From Chiridota heheva (lineage: Eukaryota > Echinodermata > Holothuroidea > Apodida > Chiridotidae), in assembly GCA_020152595.1 (NCBI GenBank), contig JAIGNY010002058.1, positions 97,501-161,500 of the forward strand: a DNA stretch of 64,000 bases, in the 5' to 3' direction. Each line of letters begins with the position of its first letter. The stretch's first letter is position 1. Shown here piece after piece: positions 35,999 through 47,310 of this stretch. Made by a program: the position numbers and the translations under genes. Under the pieces are notes generated by a model. The model was not told the DNA's origin and did no database searches. It was given only the letters and a program-made list of their open reading frames with translations.

Positions 35999-37532
35999 TT
36001 TTCCGTTGCCTCTTCAATCACTATTCTTGATTAATATTTTAGAATTTTAAGGACATTTTGATAATTTAATTTACGCCGCTAGTGTCCCCCTCCCCTACCT
36101 CACTATTTTAAATGTCCTCCCGCCCCTACCCTTCCCCATTCAATGTTGGTCGTTGTTTCTGTTTTTTCCTGGAAATCACGTTAAAGATATAAATTCAATA
36201 TTGAATTAAGGGATTACAATTCTCGGAAAAATATTACCAAACATAACATTATAAGATATGTAGTTTTCAAAACGCTGAATTGTCCCAACAGTTTTGTCCA
36301 AGATTGTCTGAGGAAAGAATGTCAATTTTTCGCTAAAATAGCTTGCATTATTTCTCGATAGCAGATGTGTTTTGAGTGCCTAGGGAAAAGCTAGCGATAC
36401 AAATTTCAAAGACAATATGTTACATGATGAATAAGAATAGACTTTGGGATTGGAATAAACAAATAGATCCAAGAAAACTATTTTAAGTGTTTTTGAACGT
36501 TGCAAATACCTCAGAATTTGTGAGCTTTTCGGGGATTGAATGAAGGAAAAGAAATAACGATAAAAGACTGGTTACTCTCAGCACATGTATACAAACTATT
36601 CAATAATTAAAGATCGAGGAAATGAAAGAAATGTCGACCCATATGTAATCGACAGGATACGAAATCATTTGAAATCCATCCTATCATCCGCTACGCCACC
36701 GCGATGCGCGCAATATGTGATTGAAAAAATGCCATCCATTCTTGAAATAAAATAGGAGGAAAATGTTAGAGCTGGGAATTATGCGAAATCTTTATATCAA
36801 TCAACACAAGCAAAGTCGTTTAATCAATTTATCACTTAAATTCCTTCCAACTTCCATTATTATTATACAATTCCTTTTTACCGATTGCATAATACACCGA
36901 TATTACTAAAAAAATGCGTGCTGAAACGATCTACCGTTGTTTTTCTAAAGTTTGAATCTTCACTACGATTTCCCCTGACGTTTAGGGTAGACTGTGCAGT
37001 TCTTTCACATTAAAATAATATGCAAAAATGATCCCCTATCCTACTTTAATGTATTCATCATGCATCCCCCCCCTCCTGCCCCTCCTCCCCTCTTAGCACT
37101 AGCTGACCAATTTGACGCGAAATTGACCAATTTGATGCGGAAATGACAGATTTTGGGCGTAAAATGCGTTGCTCTTCATGAATCTACTTTTCTATTGTAG
37201 ATTTCCGCGCAATTAATCACAAATGCTAGAAATCTCACCTCAGGCTTCCCTTAAGTCCCACCGGCCCATGGCCTCCATCGCACGGGCTGCTTGTTCTGCA
37301 ATTAGGCCCCCAACCCACCGCAGCGCAAGGCTCCACCAAATTTACATCACCATGTCCGTTTTAAATTAACACTGCCTGACCAATTTGGCGTGAAATGTAC
37401 CAATTGAAAGATTTGGGGCATAACTTTCGGATATGTATTTTGCTTTTTACGAAATAAGCGCAAATTGTCTTCAATAATATTATTGAGACACTTGTGTAAA
37501 AATACGTGATGCTTTTCATGCTACTTTTCTAC
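35993..37532 (-). mobile_element. Inverted, end-truncated copy of the composite element
   Basis: Read on the minus strand this matches about 6855-8690 of the first copy. It has the end of the left module, the whole middle, the tRNA-like block (box A tggcgtagcgg, complement at 36688-36698), the ggccc-rich block (37250-37330), and the inner terminus of the right module, whose TIR complement cagttttgtccaagattgt ends at about 36316. The two copies differ by many substitutions and small indels, so they are old relative to each other. Its low-coordinate end is fused directly to the 40-bp array with no TIR left. No transposase frame was seen. Confidence 0.75.
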
Positions 37533-38010
37533 TGTAAATTAGTCCGGGAGCAATCCAAAAGACTGGGTACTTTGAAATACACCCAAAATTGGGTACTTTT
37601 ATGTATTACGTCATCGCATGAGCCTACACATTTGACTATACGTATGGGGTTTCTCATTTTCTGCTCCGGATTTTCCAAAATTTCACTAAATATTCAGAAA
37701 TTTTGAAGACGGATAGTTAATAGATATTCAAAACTTTTTCCCCGCTACATTTTGAAATTAATTGTCGCTTTTTGAGAAAATCAACAAAACAGATTCCTCA
37801 TCATCTGGTTTATTGATTTTCTGTTTTGATAAAGGTTTAGTGACGTGCATATTCGTAGGTCAAGTAGGCGTGATTATAAACAAACTTGTATTCGAAATGA
37901 AGCTCAATGGGCACGGACTGACGGAAATGTTTGTGGAAATTTTGTTAGTGAAAAATAACCACGAATAATTTGGCAACAAACAATGCGGCTAGTTTTGCTC
38001 CTTTAATCCT
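37533..38010. other. Unassigned sequence between composite element and 82-bp array
   Basis: Two short plus-strand frames (37506-37706, 37762-37968) lack motifs. No repeat was seen. Confidence 0.35.
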
Positions 38011-38012
38011 CT

Positions 38013-41000
38013 TTAGGGTTCTATTGTTGCCTTGTTGATAATCCGGAATCCCTTTTTCCTGTGTTGCTGTTTGGATGATAGCTATAACATTAGTTATGAA
38101 TTTTATTGTTGCCGTAGTTTGTAATCTGGAATCACTTTTTCCTGTGTTCCTGTTCAGGTGATAGCTATAACATTACTTATGATTATTATTGTTGTCTTTG
38201 TCGGTAATCCGGAATCCCTTTTTTTGTGTCCCTGTTGGGATGATAGCTATTACATTAGTTATGGGTTTTATTGTTGCCTTTCTTGGTAATCCGGAATCCC
38301 TTTTTTCTGTGTTAATGTTGGGATTTTGGCTATAACCTTAGTTATAGATTTTATTGTTGCCTTTCTTGGTAATCCGGAATCCCTTTTTTCTGTGTTACTG
38401 TTGGGATGATGGCTATAACCTTAGTTATAGATTTTATTGTTGCCTTTCTTGGTAATCCGGAATCCCTTTTTTCTGTGTTACTGTTGGGATGATGGCTATA
38501 ACCTTAGTTATAGATTTTATTGTTGCCTTTCTTGGTAATCCGGAATCCTTTTTTTCTGTGTTACTGTTTGGATGATGGCTATAACCTTAGTTATAGATTT
38601 TATTGTTGCCTTTCTTGGTAATCCGGAATCCCTTTTTTCTGTGTTACTGTTGGGATGATGGCTATAACCTTAGTTATAGATTTTATTGTTGCCTTTCTTG
38701 GTAATCCGGAATCCCTTTTTTCTGTGTTACTGTTGGGATGATGGCTATAACCTTAGTTATAGATTTTATTGTTGCCTTTCTTGGTAATCCGGAATCCCTT
38801 TTTCTGTGTTACTGTTGGGATGATGGCTATAACCTTAGTTATAGATTTTATTGTTGCCTTTCTTGGTAATCCGGAATCCCTTTTTTCTGTGTTACTGTTG
38901 GGATGATGGCTATAACCTTAGTTATAGATTTTATTGTTGCCTTTCTTGGTAATCCGGAATCCTTTTTTTCTGTGTTACTGTTTGGATGATGGCTATAACC
39001 TTAGTTATAGATTTTATTGTTGCCTTTCTTGGTAATCCGGAATCCCTTTTTCTGTGTTACTGTTGGGATGATGGCTATAACCTTAGTTATAGATTTTATT
39101 GTTGCCTTTCTTGGTAATCCGGAATCCCTTTTTTTCTGTGTTACTGTTGGGATGATGGCTATAACCTTAGTTATAGATTTTATTGTTGCCTTTCTTGGTA
39201 ATCCGGAATCCCTTTTTCTATGTTACTGTTGGGATGATGGCTATAACCTTAGTTATAGATTTTATTGTTGCCTTTCTTGGTAATCCGGAATCCCTTTTTC
39301 TGTGTTACTGTTGGGATGATGGCTATAACCTTAGTTATAGATTTTATTGTTGCCTTTCTTGGTAATCCGGAATCCCTTTTTCTGTGTTACTGTTGGGATG
39401 ATGGCTATAACCTTAGTTAAAGATTTTATTGTTGCCTTTCTTGGTAATCCGGAATCCCTTTTTTCTGTGTTACTGTTGGGATGATGGCTATAACCTTAGT
39501 TATAGATTTTATTGTTGCCTTTCTTGGTAATCCGGAATCCCTTTTTTCTGTGTTACTGTTGGGATGATGGCTATAACCTTAGTTATAGATTTTATTGTTG
39601 CCTTTCTTGGTAATCCGGAATCCCTTTTTTCTGTGTTACTGTTGGGATGATGGCTATAACCTTAGTTATAGATTTTATTGTTGCCTTTCTTGGTAATCCG
39701 GAATCCCTTTTTCTGTGTTACTGTTGGGATGATGGCTATAACCTTAGTTATAGATTTTATTGTTGCCTTTCTTGGTAATCCGGAATCCCTTTTTCTGTGT
39801 TACTGTTGGGATGATGGCTATAACCTTAGTTATAGATTTTATTGTTGCCTTTCTTGGTAATCCGGAATCCCTTTTTCTGTGTTACTGTTGGGATGATGGC
39901 TATAACCTTAGTTATAGATTTTATTGTTGCCTTTCTTGGTAATCCGGAATCCCTTTTTTTTCTGTGTTACTGTTGGGATGATGGCTATAACCTTAGTTAT
40001 AGATTTTATTGTTGCCTTTCTTGGTAATCCGGAATCCTTTTTTCTGTGTTACTGTTTGGATGATGGCTATAACCTTAGTTATAGATTTTATTGTTGCCTT
40101 TCTTGGTACTCCGGAATCCCTTTTTCTGTGTTACTGTTGGGATGATGGCTATAACCTTAGTTATAGATTTTATTGTTGCCTTTCTTGGTAATCCGGAATC
40201 CCTTTTTCTGTGTTACTGTTGGGATGATGGCTATAACCTTAGTTATAGATTTTATTGTTGCCTTTCTTGGTAATCCAGAATCCCTTTTTCTATGTTACTG
40301 TTGGGATGATGGCTATAACCTTAGTTATAGATTTTATTGTTGCCTTTCTTGGTAATCCGGAATCCCTTTTTCTGTGTTACTGTTGGGATGATGGCTATAA
40401 CCTTAGTTATAGATTTTATTGTTGCCTTTCTTGGTAATCCGGAATCCCTTTTTCTGTGTTACTGTTGGGATGATGGCTATAACCTTAGTTAAAGATTTTA
40501 TTGTTGCCTTTCTTGGTAATCCGGAATCCCTTTTTCTGTGTTACTGTTGGGATGATGGCTATAACCTTAGTTATAGATTTTATTGTTGCCTTTCTTGGTA
40601 ATCCGGAATCCCTTTTTCTGTGTTACTGTTGGGATGATGGCTATAACCTTAGTTATAGATTTTATTGTTGCCTTTCTTGGTAATCCGGAATCCCTTTTTC
40701 TGTGTTACTGTTGGGATGATGGCTATAACCTTAGTTATAGATTTTATTGTTGCCTTTCTTGGTAATCCGGAATCCCTTTTTCTGTGTTACTGTTGGGATG
40801 ATGGCTATAACCTTAGTTATAGATTTTATTGTTGCCTTTCTTGGTAATCCGGAATCCCTTTTTCTGTGTTACTGTTGGGATGATGGCTATAACCTTAGTT
40901 ATAGATTTTATTGTTGCCTTTCTTGGTAATCCGGAATCCCTTTTTCTGTGTTACTGTTGGGATGATGGCTATAACCTTAGTTATAGATTTTATTGTTGCC

Positions 41001-42235
41001 TTTCTTGGTAATCCGGAATCCCTTTTTCTGTGTTACTGTTGGGATGATGGCTATAACCTTAGTTATAGATTTTATTGTTGCCTTTCTTGGTAATCCGGAA
41101 TCCCTTTTTCTGTGTTACTGTTGGGATGATGGCTATAACCTTAGTTATAGATTTTATTGTTGCCTTTCTTGGTAATCCGGAATCCCTTTTTCTGTGTTAC
41201 TGTTGGGATGATGGCTATAACCTTAGTTATAGATTTTATTGTTGCCTTTCTTGGTAATCCAGAATCCCTTTTTCTGTGTTACTGTTGGGATGATGGCTAT
41301 AACCTTAGTTATAGATTTTATTGTTGCCTTTCTTGGTAATCCGGAATCCCTTTTTCTGTGTTACTGTTGGGATGATGGCTATAACCTTAGTTATAGATTT
41401 TATTGTTGCCTTTCTTGGTAATCCGGAATCCCTTTTTTCTGTGTTACTGTTGGGATGATGGCTATAACCTTAGTTATAGATTTTATTGTTGCCTTTCTTG
41501 GTAATCCGGAATCCCTTTTTTCTGTGTTACTGTTGGGATGATGGCTATAACCTTAGTTATAGATTTTATTGTTGCCTTTGTTGGTAATCCGAAATCATTT
41601 TCCCGGTGTTTCTGTTGAGGTGATAGCTATTACATTACTTATGAATTATAATGTTGCTTTTGTTGATAATCCGGAATCCTTTTTCCTGTGTTACTGTTGG
41701 GATGATAGCTATAACATTATGTATAAATTTCATTGTTGCCTTTCTTGGTAATTCGGAATCGTTTTTGCTGTGTTTCTGTTTGGATGATATCTATATCGTT
41801 AGCTACGAATTTGATTTTTGCCTTTGTTGGTAATCCCGGAATCACTTTTTCCTGTATTCCTGTTGGGATGAAAGCCATAGCATTAGTTATGGGATTCATT
41901 GTTGTCTTTGTTGGTAATTCGAAATCCTTATTCCTGTGTTCCTGTTCAGGTGATAGCTATAACATTAGGTATGGATTTTATTGTTGCTTTTCTTGGTAAT
42001 CCGGAATTCCTTTTTCCTGTATTCATGTTGGGATGATGGCTATAACCTTAGTTATCGATTTTATTGTTGCCTTTGCCTTTGCCTTTCTTGGTAATCCGAA
42101 ATACGTTTTAATGGGTTCCTGTTGGCATGATATCTATAAGATTAGATTTGTGTTTTATTTTTACCTCAGTTGGTAATCCCACATCCTTTTTACCTGTGTT
42201 CTTTATGAGTCGTTGACTTGTATGATAACTATAAC
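38013..42235. repeat. 82-bp minisatellite, ~51 copies, 4.2 kb
   Basis: The unit contains attttattgttgcctttctt, ggtaatccggaatccctttt, tctgtgttactgttgggatg and atggctataaccttagttat. Units from about 38340 to 41570 are almost identical, differing mainly by one or two T in a T-run. Units at 38013-38300 and 41575-42235 are strongly diverged. A ladder of overlapping 60-codon plus frames is an array by-product. Confidence 0.97.
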
Positions 42236-42645
42236 ATTAGTTATGCAATCCTTGTACTAAAACGCTGGATACATATTCATGACTCTCAGTGCCACTTTTA
42301 ATAAAGCTTAATATTTGTGACTACACCCACAGTGACAATAATCTTCACCGTTGGTGTTTATGCAGCTTGTTCTGGGGTTTTAGTAATGTCCCATCTGCTT
42401 AGGGCGTGATTTATTCTAAAAGAAGTGAAAACCACGAGAACTGAAAACCTGGATGATGCTGGCAAATATTTGATTAAATTACTCAAATACAGCGACGTAG
42501 GAAGATATTTAACATGGAAGGGGGAAGAGGGGTGGGGGGGGGGAGGGAAGGGGTTGCGGGGAAGGTTAAAGGGAAGGGGAAATTTTCATTTTTGTCCCAA
42601 CAAACGTTAACAAAATGTGTGAGTCTCTTACCACGGTCTAAAGAC
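42236..42645. other. Spacer with a G-rich block
   Basis: No gene was seen. The G-rich stretch at 42519-42580 has more than four runs of three or more G, the general sequence requirement for a G-quadruplex. Confidence 0.5.
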
Positions 42646-42649
42646 TATA

Positions 42650-43078
42650 AATGTTGGTAACATTTCCTGAAAATTGAGGAAAATTTCGCAAAAATGAAGA
42701 AATGGTCCCGAAAATGAAGGAAATTTTCCCAAAATGGAAGAAAACTTAACGAAAATTGAAAACTTGAAAATAAAGGAAAATTCATGCGTAGTATTTTCTT
42801 GATTCATGCAAATTTTACGAAAAAGAAGGAAATTTTACGAAAATTAAAGATTTCCCGAAAACTGAAGAAAATTTCTCGAAATGGAAGAAAAGTTCTTGAA
42901 AATAAAGGAAATTTCCCAAAAATTGTGAAAAAATCCTAAAAATAAAGAAATTTTAAGAACATTTGCCCATATTTTACGTATATGAAAACAAAGAAAATTT
43001 CCCCAAAACTTAAGAAAACTTTTTCCCGAAAATTGAACAAAAAATCCTAAAAATGAATATTTCACGAGCATTAAAGAT
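42650..43078. repeat. Degenerate 'gaaaatgaaggaaattttccc' repeat, locus 2
   Basis: About 17 decayed units of 20-28 bp built from gaaaat, gaagga and tttccc. The family also occurs at 14200 and 63770. Confidence 0.65.
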
Positions 43079-43880
43079 TTCCGGGGGAAAAGATGCCATG
43101 GAATCTAACTCTGAATCAATTCGTATTTCAAAATGGTACTTCACCCCCATACAATTATTGGCCCCGGCAGTTTCCTACGCTACTGCAATACAACGTGGTT
43201 ATAAACTTAAAACTGACAAAGACAACGTGGTCACATGTATATATTTTTCCATGTTTCATAACAAAATAAACATCTCTAGTAATATCACGTCGAAACTATA
43301 TTCCTCTCCTTTTTATTTTGAGTCGCATTGGAAGGGAGAGAAATAGTGGGGGGGGGGGGGTCGAAAAAATGATTTTTTTTATAAATTCCCTGACTTTGCA
43401 TTTCCGTCTATCAGATCAGTCGTTTCAACGTGTGTCCTTACTTAAAATACTGCGCCGCAGCGGCCATGTGTGAAAGTAGGCTTATTCCAAGAAGTCTAAG
43501 TTAACGATAAAAGTTGTATCGATTTTAGATTAATGAACCCAACAGTGCATTGTAAATTGTAACTATGTTTGTTTCTCATTCAGCTGAAGCTTAAGCATAA
43601 GTGAAGCACAAGTGAAGCATAAGCGAAGCTTATTGGTTTATTGATATATTCAACTGATTTCTTTAAAAAATACAGAATGTATCAGAAGTTAATTGCACGG
43701 GAGTGTAAGGCTTGTTCATGTGTGGTTTGTAGGTCATCAATTGATGTTGGATATCTCCTCAAACGGCCACTTTATGTGACATCAATGCCAAACTCTTAAC
43801 CATGGGCAGCAATGTCAAAGTTTCTTCGTTTAACCATAGACATATCCTTATGTCACTTATAACAGCAATACCAAAGTAAT
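43079..43880. other. Unassigned sequence
   Basis: A 97-codon plus frame (43053-43346) overlaps the degenerate repeat and has no motifs. There is a G-run at 43348-43360 and a short 'aagcataagtgaagc' duplication near 43590-43630. No gene was called. Confidence 0.4.
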
Positions 43881-43882
43881 CA

Positions 43883-45290
43883 TGGACATTATCTTTATCT
43901 TAGGTTAGACGCCGTATACTTCTTATACTTAACCTAATATTCTGGTCATTCTCCAGGCATACAGGTCCATAGAGTAAATCATGGACATTATCTTTATCTT
44001 AGGTTAGACGCCGTATACTTCTTATACTTAACCTACTATTCTGGTTATTCTCCAGGCATACAGGTCCATAGAGTATATCATGGACATTATCTTTATCTTA
44101 GGTTAGACGCCGTATACTTCTTATACTTAACCTAATATTCTGGTTATTCTCCAGGCATGCAGGTCCATAGAGTATATCATGGACATTATCTTTATCTTAG
44201 GTTAGACGCCGTATACTTCTTATACTTAACCTAATATTCTGGTCATTCTCCAGGCATACGGGTCCATAGAGTATATCATGGGCATTATCTTTATGTTAGA
44301 TTAGACGTCGCATACTTCTTATACTTAACCTACTATTCTGGTTATTCTCCAGGCATACAGGTCCATAGAGTATATCATGGACATTATCTTTATCTTAGGT
44401 TAGACGCCGTATACTTCTTATACTTAACCTACTATTCTGGTTATTCTCCAGGCATACAGGTCCATAGAGTATATCATGGACATTATCTTTATCTTAGGTT
44501 AGACGCCGTATACTTCTTATACTTAACCTACTATTCTGGTTATTCTCCAGGCATACAGGTCCATAGAGTATATCATGTACATTATCTTTATCTTAGGTTA
44601 GACGCCGTATACTTCTTATACTTAACCTAATATTCTGGTTATTCTCCAGGCATACAGGTCCATAGAGTGTATCATGGGCATTATCTTTATGTTAGATTAG
44701 ACGTCGTATACTCCTCTTGTACTTAACCTAGTATTCTGGTGATTCTCCGGGCTATTATACAGGTACATACAGTATATCATGGGCATTATCTTGATGTTAG
44801 ATTAGACGTCGTATACTCCTCTTATACTTAACCTAATATTCTGGTCATTCCCCAGGCATACAGGTCCATAGAGTATATCATGGGCATTATTTTTTATGTT
44901 AGATTAGACGTCGTATACTCCTCTTGTACTTAACCTAGTATTCTGGTGATTCCCCAGGCATGCAGGTCCATAGAGTATATCATGGGCATTATCTTTATCT
45001 TAGATTAGACGTCGTCTACTCCTCTTATACTTAACCTAATATTCTGGTCATTCCCCAGGCATACAGGTCCATAGAGTATATCATGGGCATTATCTTTATG
45101 TTAGATTAGACGTCGTATACTCCTTTACTTAACATAATATTCTAGTGATTCTCCGGGCTACTATACAGGTACATACAGTTTATCATGCATTATCAGTATG
45201 GTAGATTAGACGTCGTATACATCTCTTATACTTAACCTAATATTTTGGTCATTATTAGGACTACTATACAGGTACATACAGTGCATATTC
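43883..45290. repeat. 99-bp minisatellite, ~14 copies, each with an inverted repeat
   Basis: The unit contains catggacattatctttatct, taggttagacgccgtatac, ttcttatacttaacctaat and attctggttattctccagg. Copies from 43883 to 44640 are nearly identical except one at about 44280; later copies diverge. Within each unit ttaggtta and taacctaa face each other about 20 bp apart and could pair. Confidence 0.95.
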
Positions 45291-47148
45291 ACTATGTTCA
45301 CCAGGTTTGGTATATTGCATTACTCTAAGCCAAATATAAAAGATGGCGTTTTGAGACTTATTTAGCTTTTTTTTAACAATTTGGGCATTTCTGGTTAAGT
45401 TAAGACATGTTTGGCCGCCCAAACTTTAATTTTGGTCTTTTATCAAAATTCAAACGAAAATAAAAGGTTCTTAATTTGCTGATGACATTCAGACCACTTA
45501 AGAAGTTAAGTAATAACATTTTTTGCTTTTCACTACATTTGACCTCGCAAAAAAAAAAAAAAAACTCTAGAATCCGCAAGAGACCGATCCCTTTCAAAAT
45601 GTTTTTGTTGTTGTCTTGATTACAATTTGACTTTTTTAGCTTACTTTGCAGAGTTGAATTTCGGATTTTTGCGCTCGGGACAATCTAGCTTCTAACCCTG
45701 AAAACTCGTGAATTTTATACGATAGGAGACTAATGCGATACGTTGTGTTGTTTTGTTGTGTAAATGTGTGTGTGTGTGTTTTGGAGAGGCTGTTTGGTCA
45801 AACTTTTATGATCTTGAAAAGCGCTTATTTATGTGTTGTGTTCTGGGCATTTGTTTAATGGGCTATTGTTTATGAACTTCAAGATACATCGACTGATGGT
45901 GCAGATCTCTTTCCAGATGCTTTTAGATAGTTATGTTTTCTTTTCATATATTTCGTGCCACAATATGCTTCGACATGATATTAAGATTATTGTGGTCACT
46001 CTTTGCACTAAGAAATATTCCACAAAATAAGTACACAATATTCATCCTAAATTACTTATATTGCGCTTTGTATTTTTTTACTCGTAGTAACTGATGAAGT
46101 GTTGAATGTGCAGATCAGTCTTACTACTTCAGCCGAACGAACTTGTGTGTTGGTAATAAAACAAATTAGTTAGAGCAGACATGTGATTGCCGCAAGCACC
46201 AAGTCTTCGTAAAAATCATCTAGTGCGCAAATTAAAATATTCCGTCCTTAAAAGGTTCTTGATATGAATAATGACGAAAAATCAGTAGCTTACCATTCTA
46301 AGTACACTAATGAATCGGTATAAAAAAAATGACTGGAAATTATTGGAAAATTCTTATGTTGTTTTTTGTATAACACTCAATGTGGGAACAGAGGGAAAAT
46401 TGTTCGTACTAGAAGTACTGTTGCATGAGAGCAGTATAGTTGATACAAGAAGCGTGACAATACAAAAAAAAATTAAGCTTTGTTCGGTGTGTGTTCATGG
46501 GGTTATTGCTTATGCCAAAGTAAAAAGCTATGCCCTGTCCTGACTTAAACACACATATACTCGACGTATATGAACTACTCTCAATTTTTATTTTTTGGAG
46601 GAAAAACAACTTATATTTCTTTAATGTAAACAGCAAGGCACTTAAACGCCCATGTTTAAAAACTATTTTGATAAAAACGTAATTAACATAACTTTAAAAC
46701 AAATTGCTGAAGATACAAGACTGTTTAATTCTATCACACACCAAATCAATGTCCGTACTATCCTTGAGGCTGGAGTTTTACTCGTATGAAGAATCAGTGA
46801 AAAAAACAGATTAAATACATACTCTTTATTGTGGAAGCACACACATTCCGAAACATTTCTTTGTTTGCATATATCATGTGAGTGTTGTGTATAAACGCCA
46901 GTTACGATAGAAGTTGCGGACGATATGCGTAATTGTTTCATTTTTGCTGTTCACTCTATGCCGACGATATACGTAATTGTTTCATTATGCTGTTAACTCT
47001 ATCTTGTTTAAGAATAACATTATTTTACTGCAATCACATCTGATTCATACTTGTAAATGCAATCTTAAGGAAATCAAAGTAGAGCAACACTATGAAATGT
47101 GTTCATCTATGGTCTTTGCTCCTTCCATAGCAAATATTCTCAGGCACT
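45291..47148. other. Unassigned AT-rich sequence
   Basis: Contains an A-run (45549-45563) and a ~50-bp tandem duplication near 46920-47003 (gacgatatacgtaattgttt). Short frames on both strands have no motifs. Confidence 0.4.
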
Positions 47149-47149
47149 T

Positions 47150-47305
47150 TATTAAAATACTGATTAGTCTGCATAGCTACTGATTAGGCCGTGTAAAAAC
47201 TGATTCGTCCATATAAATACTGATTTGTCCGTATTAACACTGATAAGTCCATGTAACTACTGATTTCTCCGTATAAATACTGATTCGTCCGTATAAGCAC
47301 TAGAC
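47150..47305. repeat. ~26-bp repeat, about 6 copies
   Basis: The consensus is tactgattcgtccgtataaa with variable ends. It runs straight into the 43-bp array. Confidence 0.75.
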
Positions 47306-47310
47306 CATTC

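Noticed and set aside
39017..41833. Ladder of ~60-codon plus frames
   Set aside because: Same peptide every 82 bp; each frame ends in the next unit. An array by-product.
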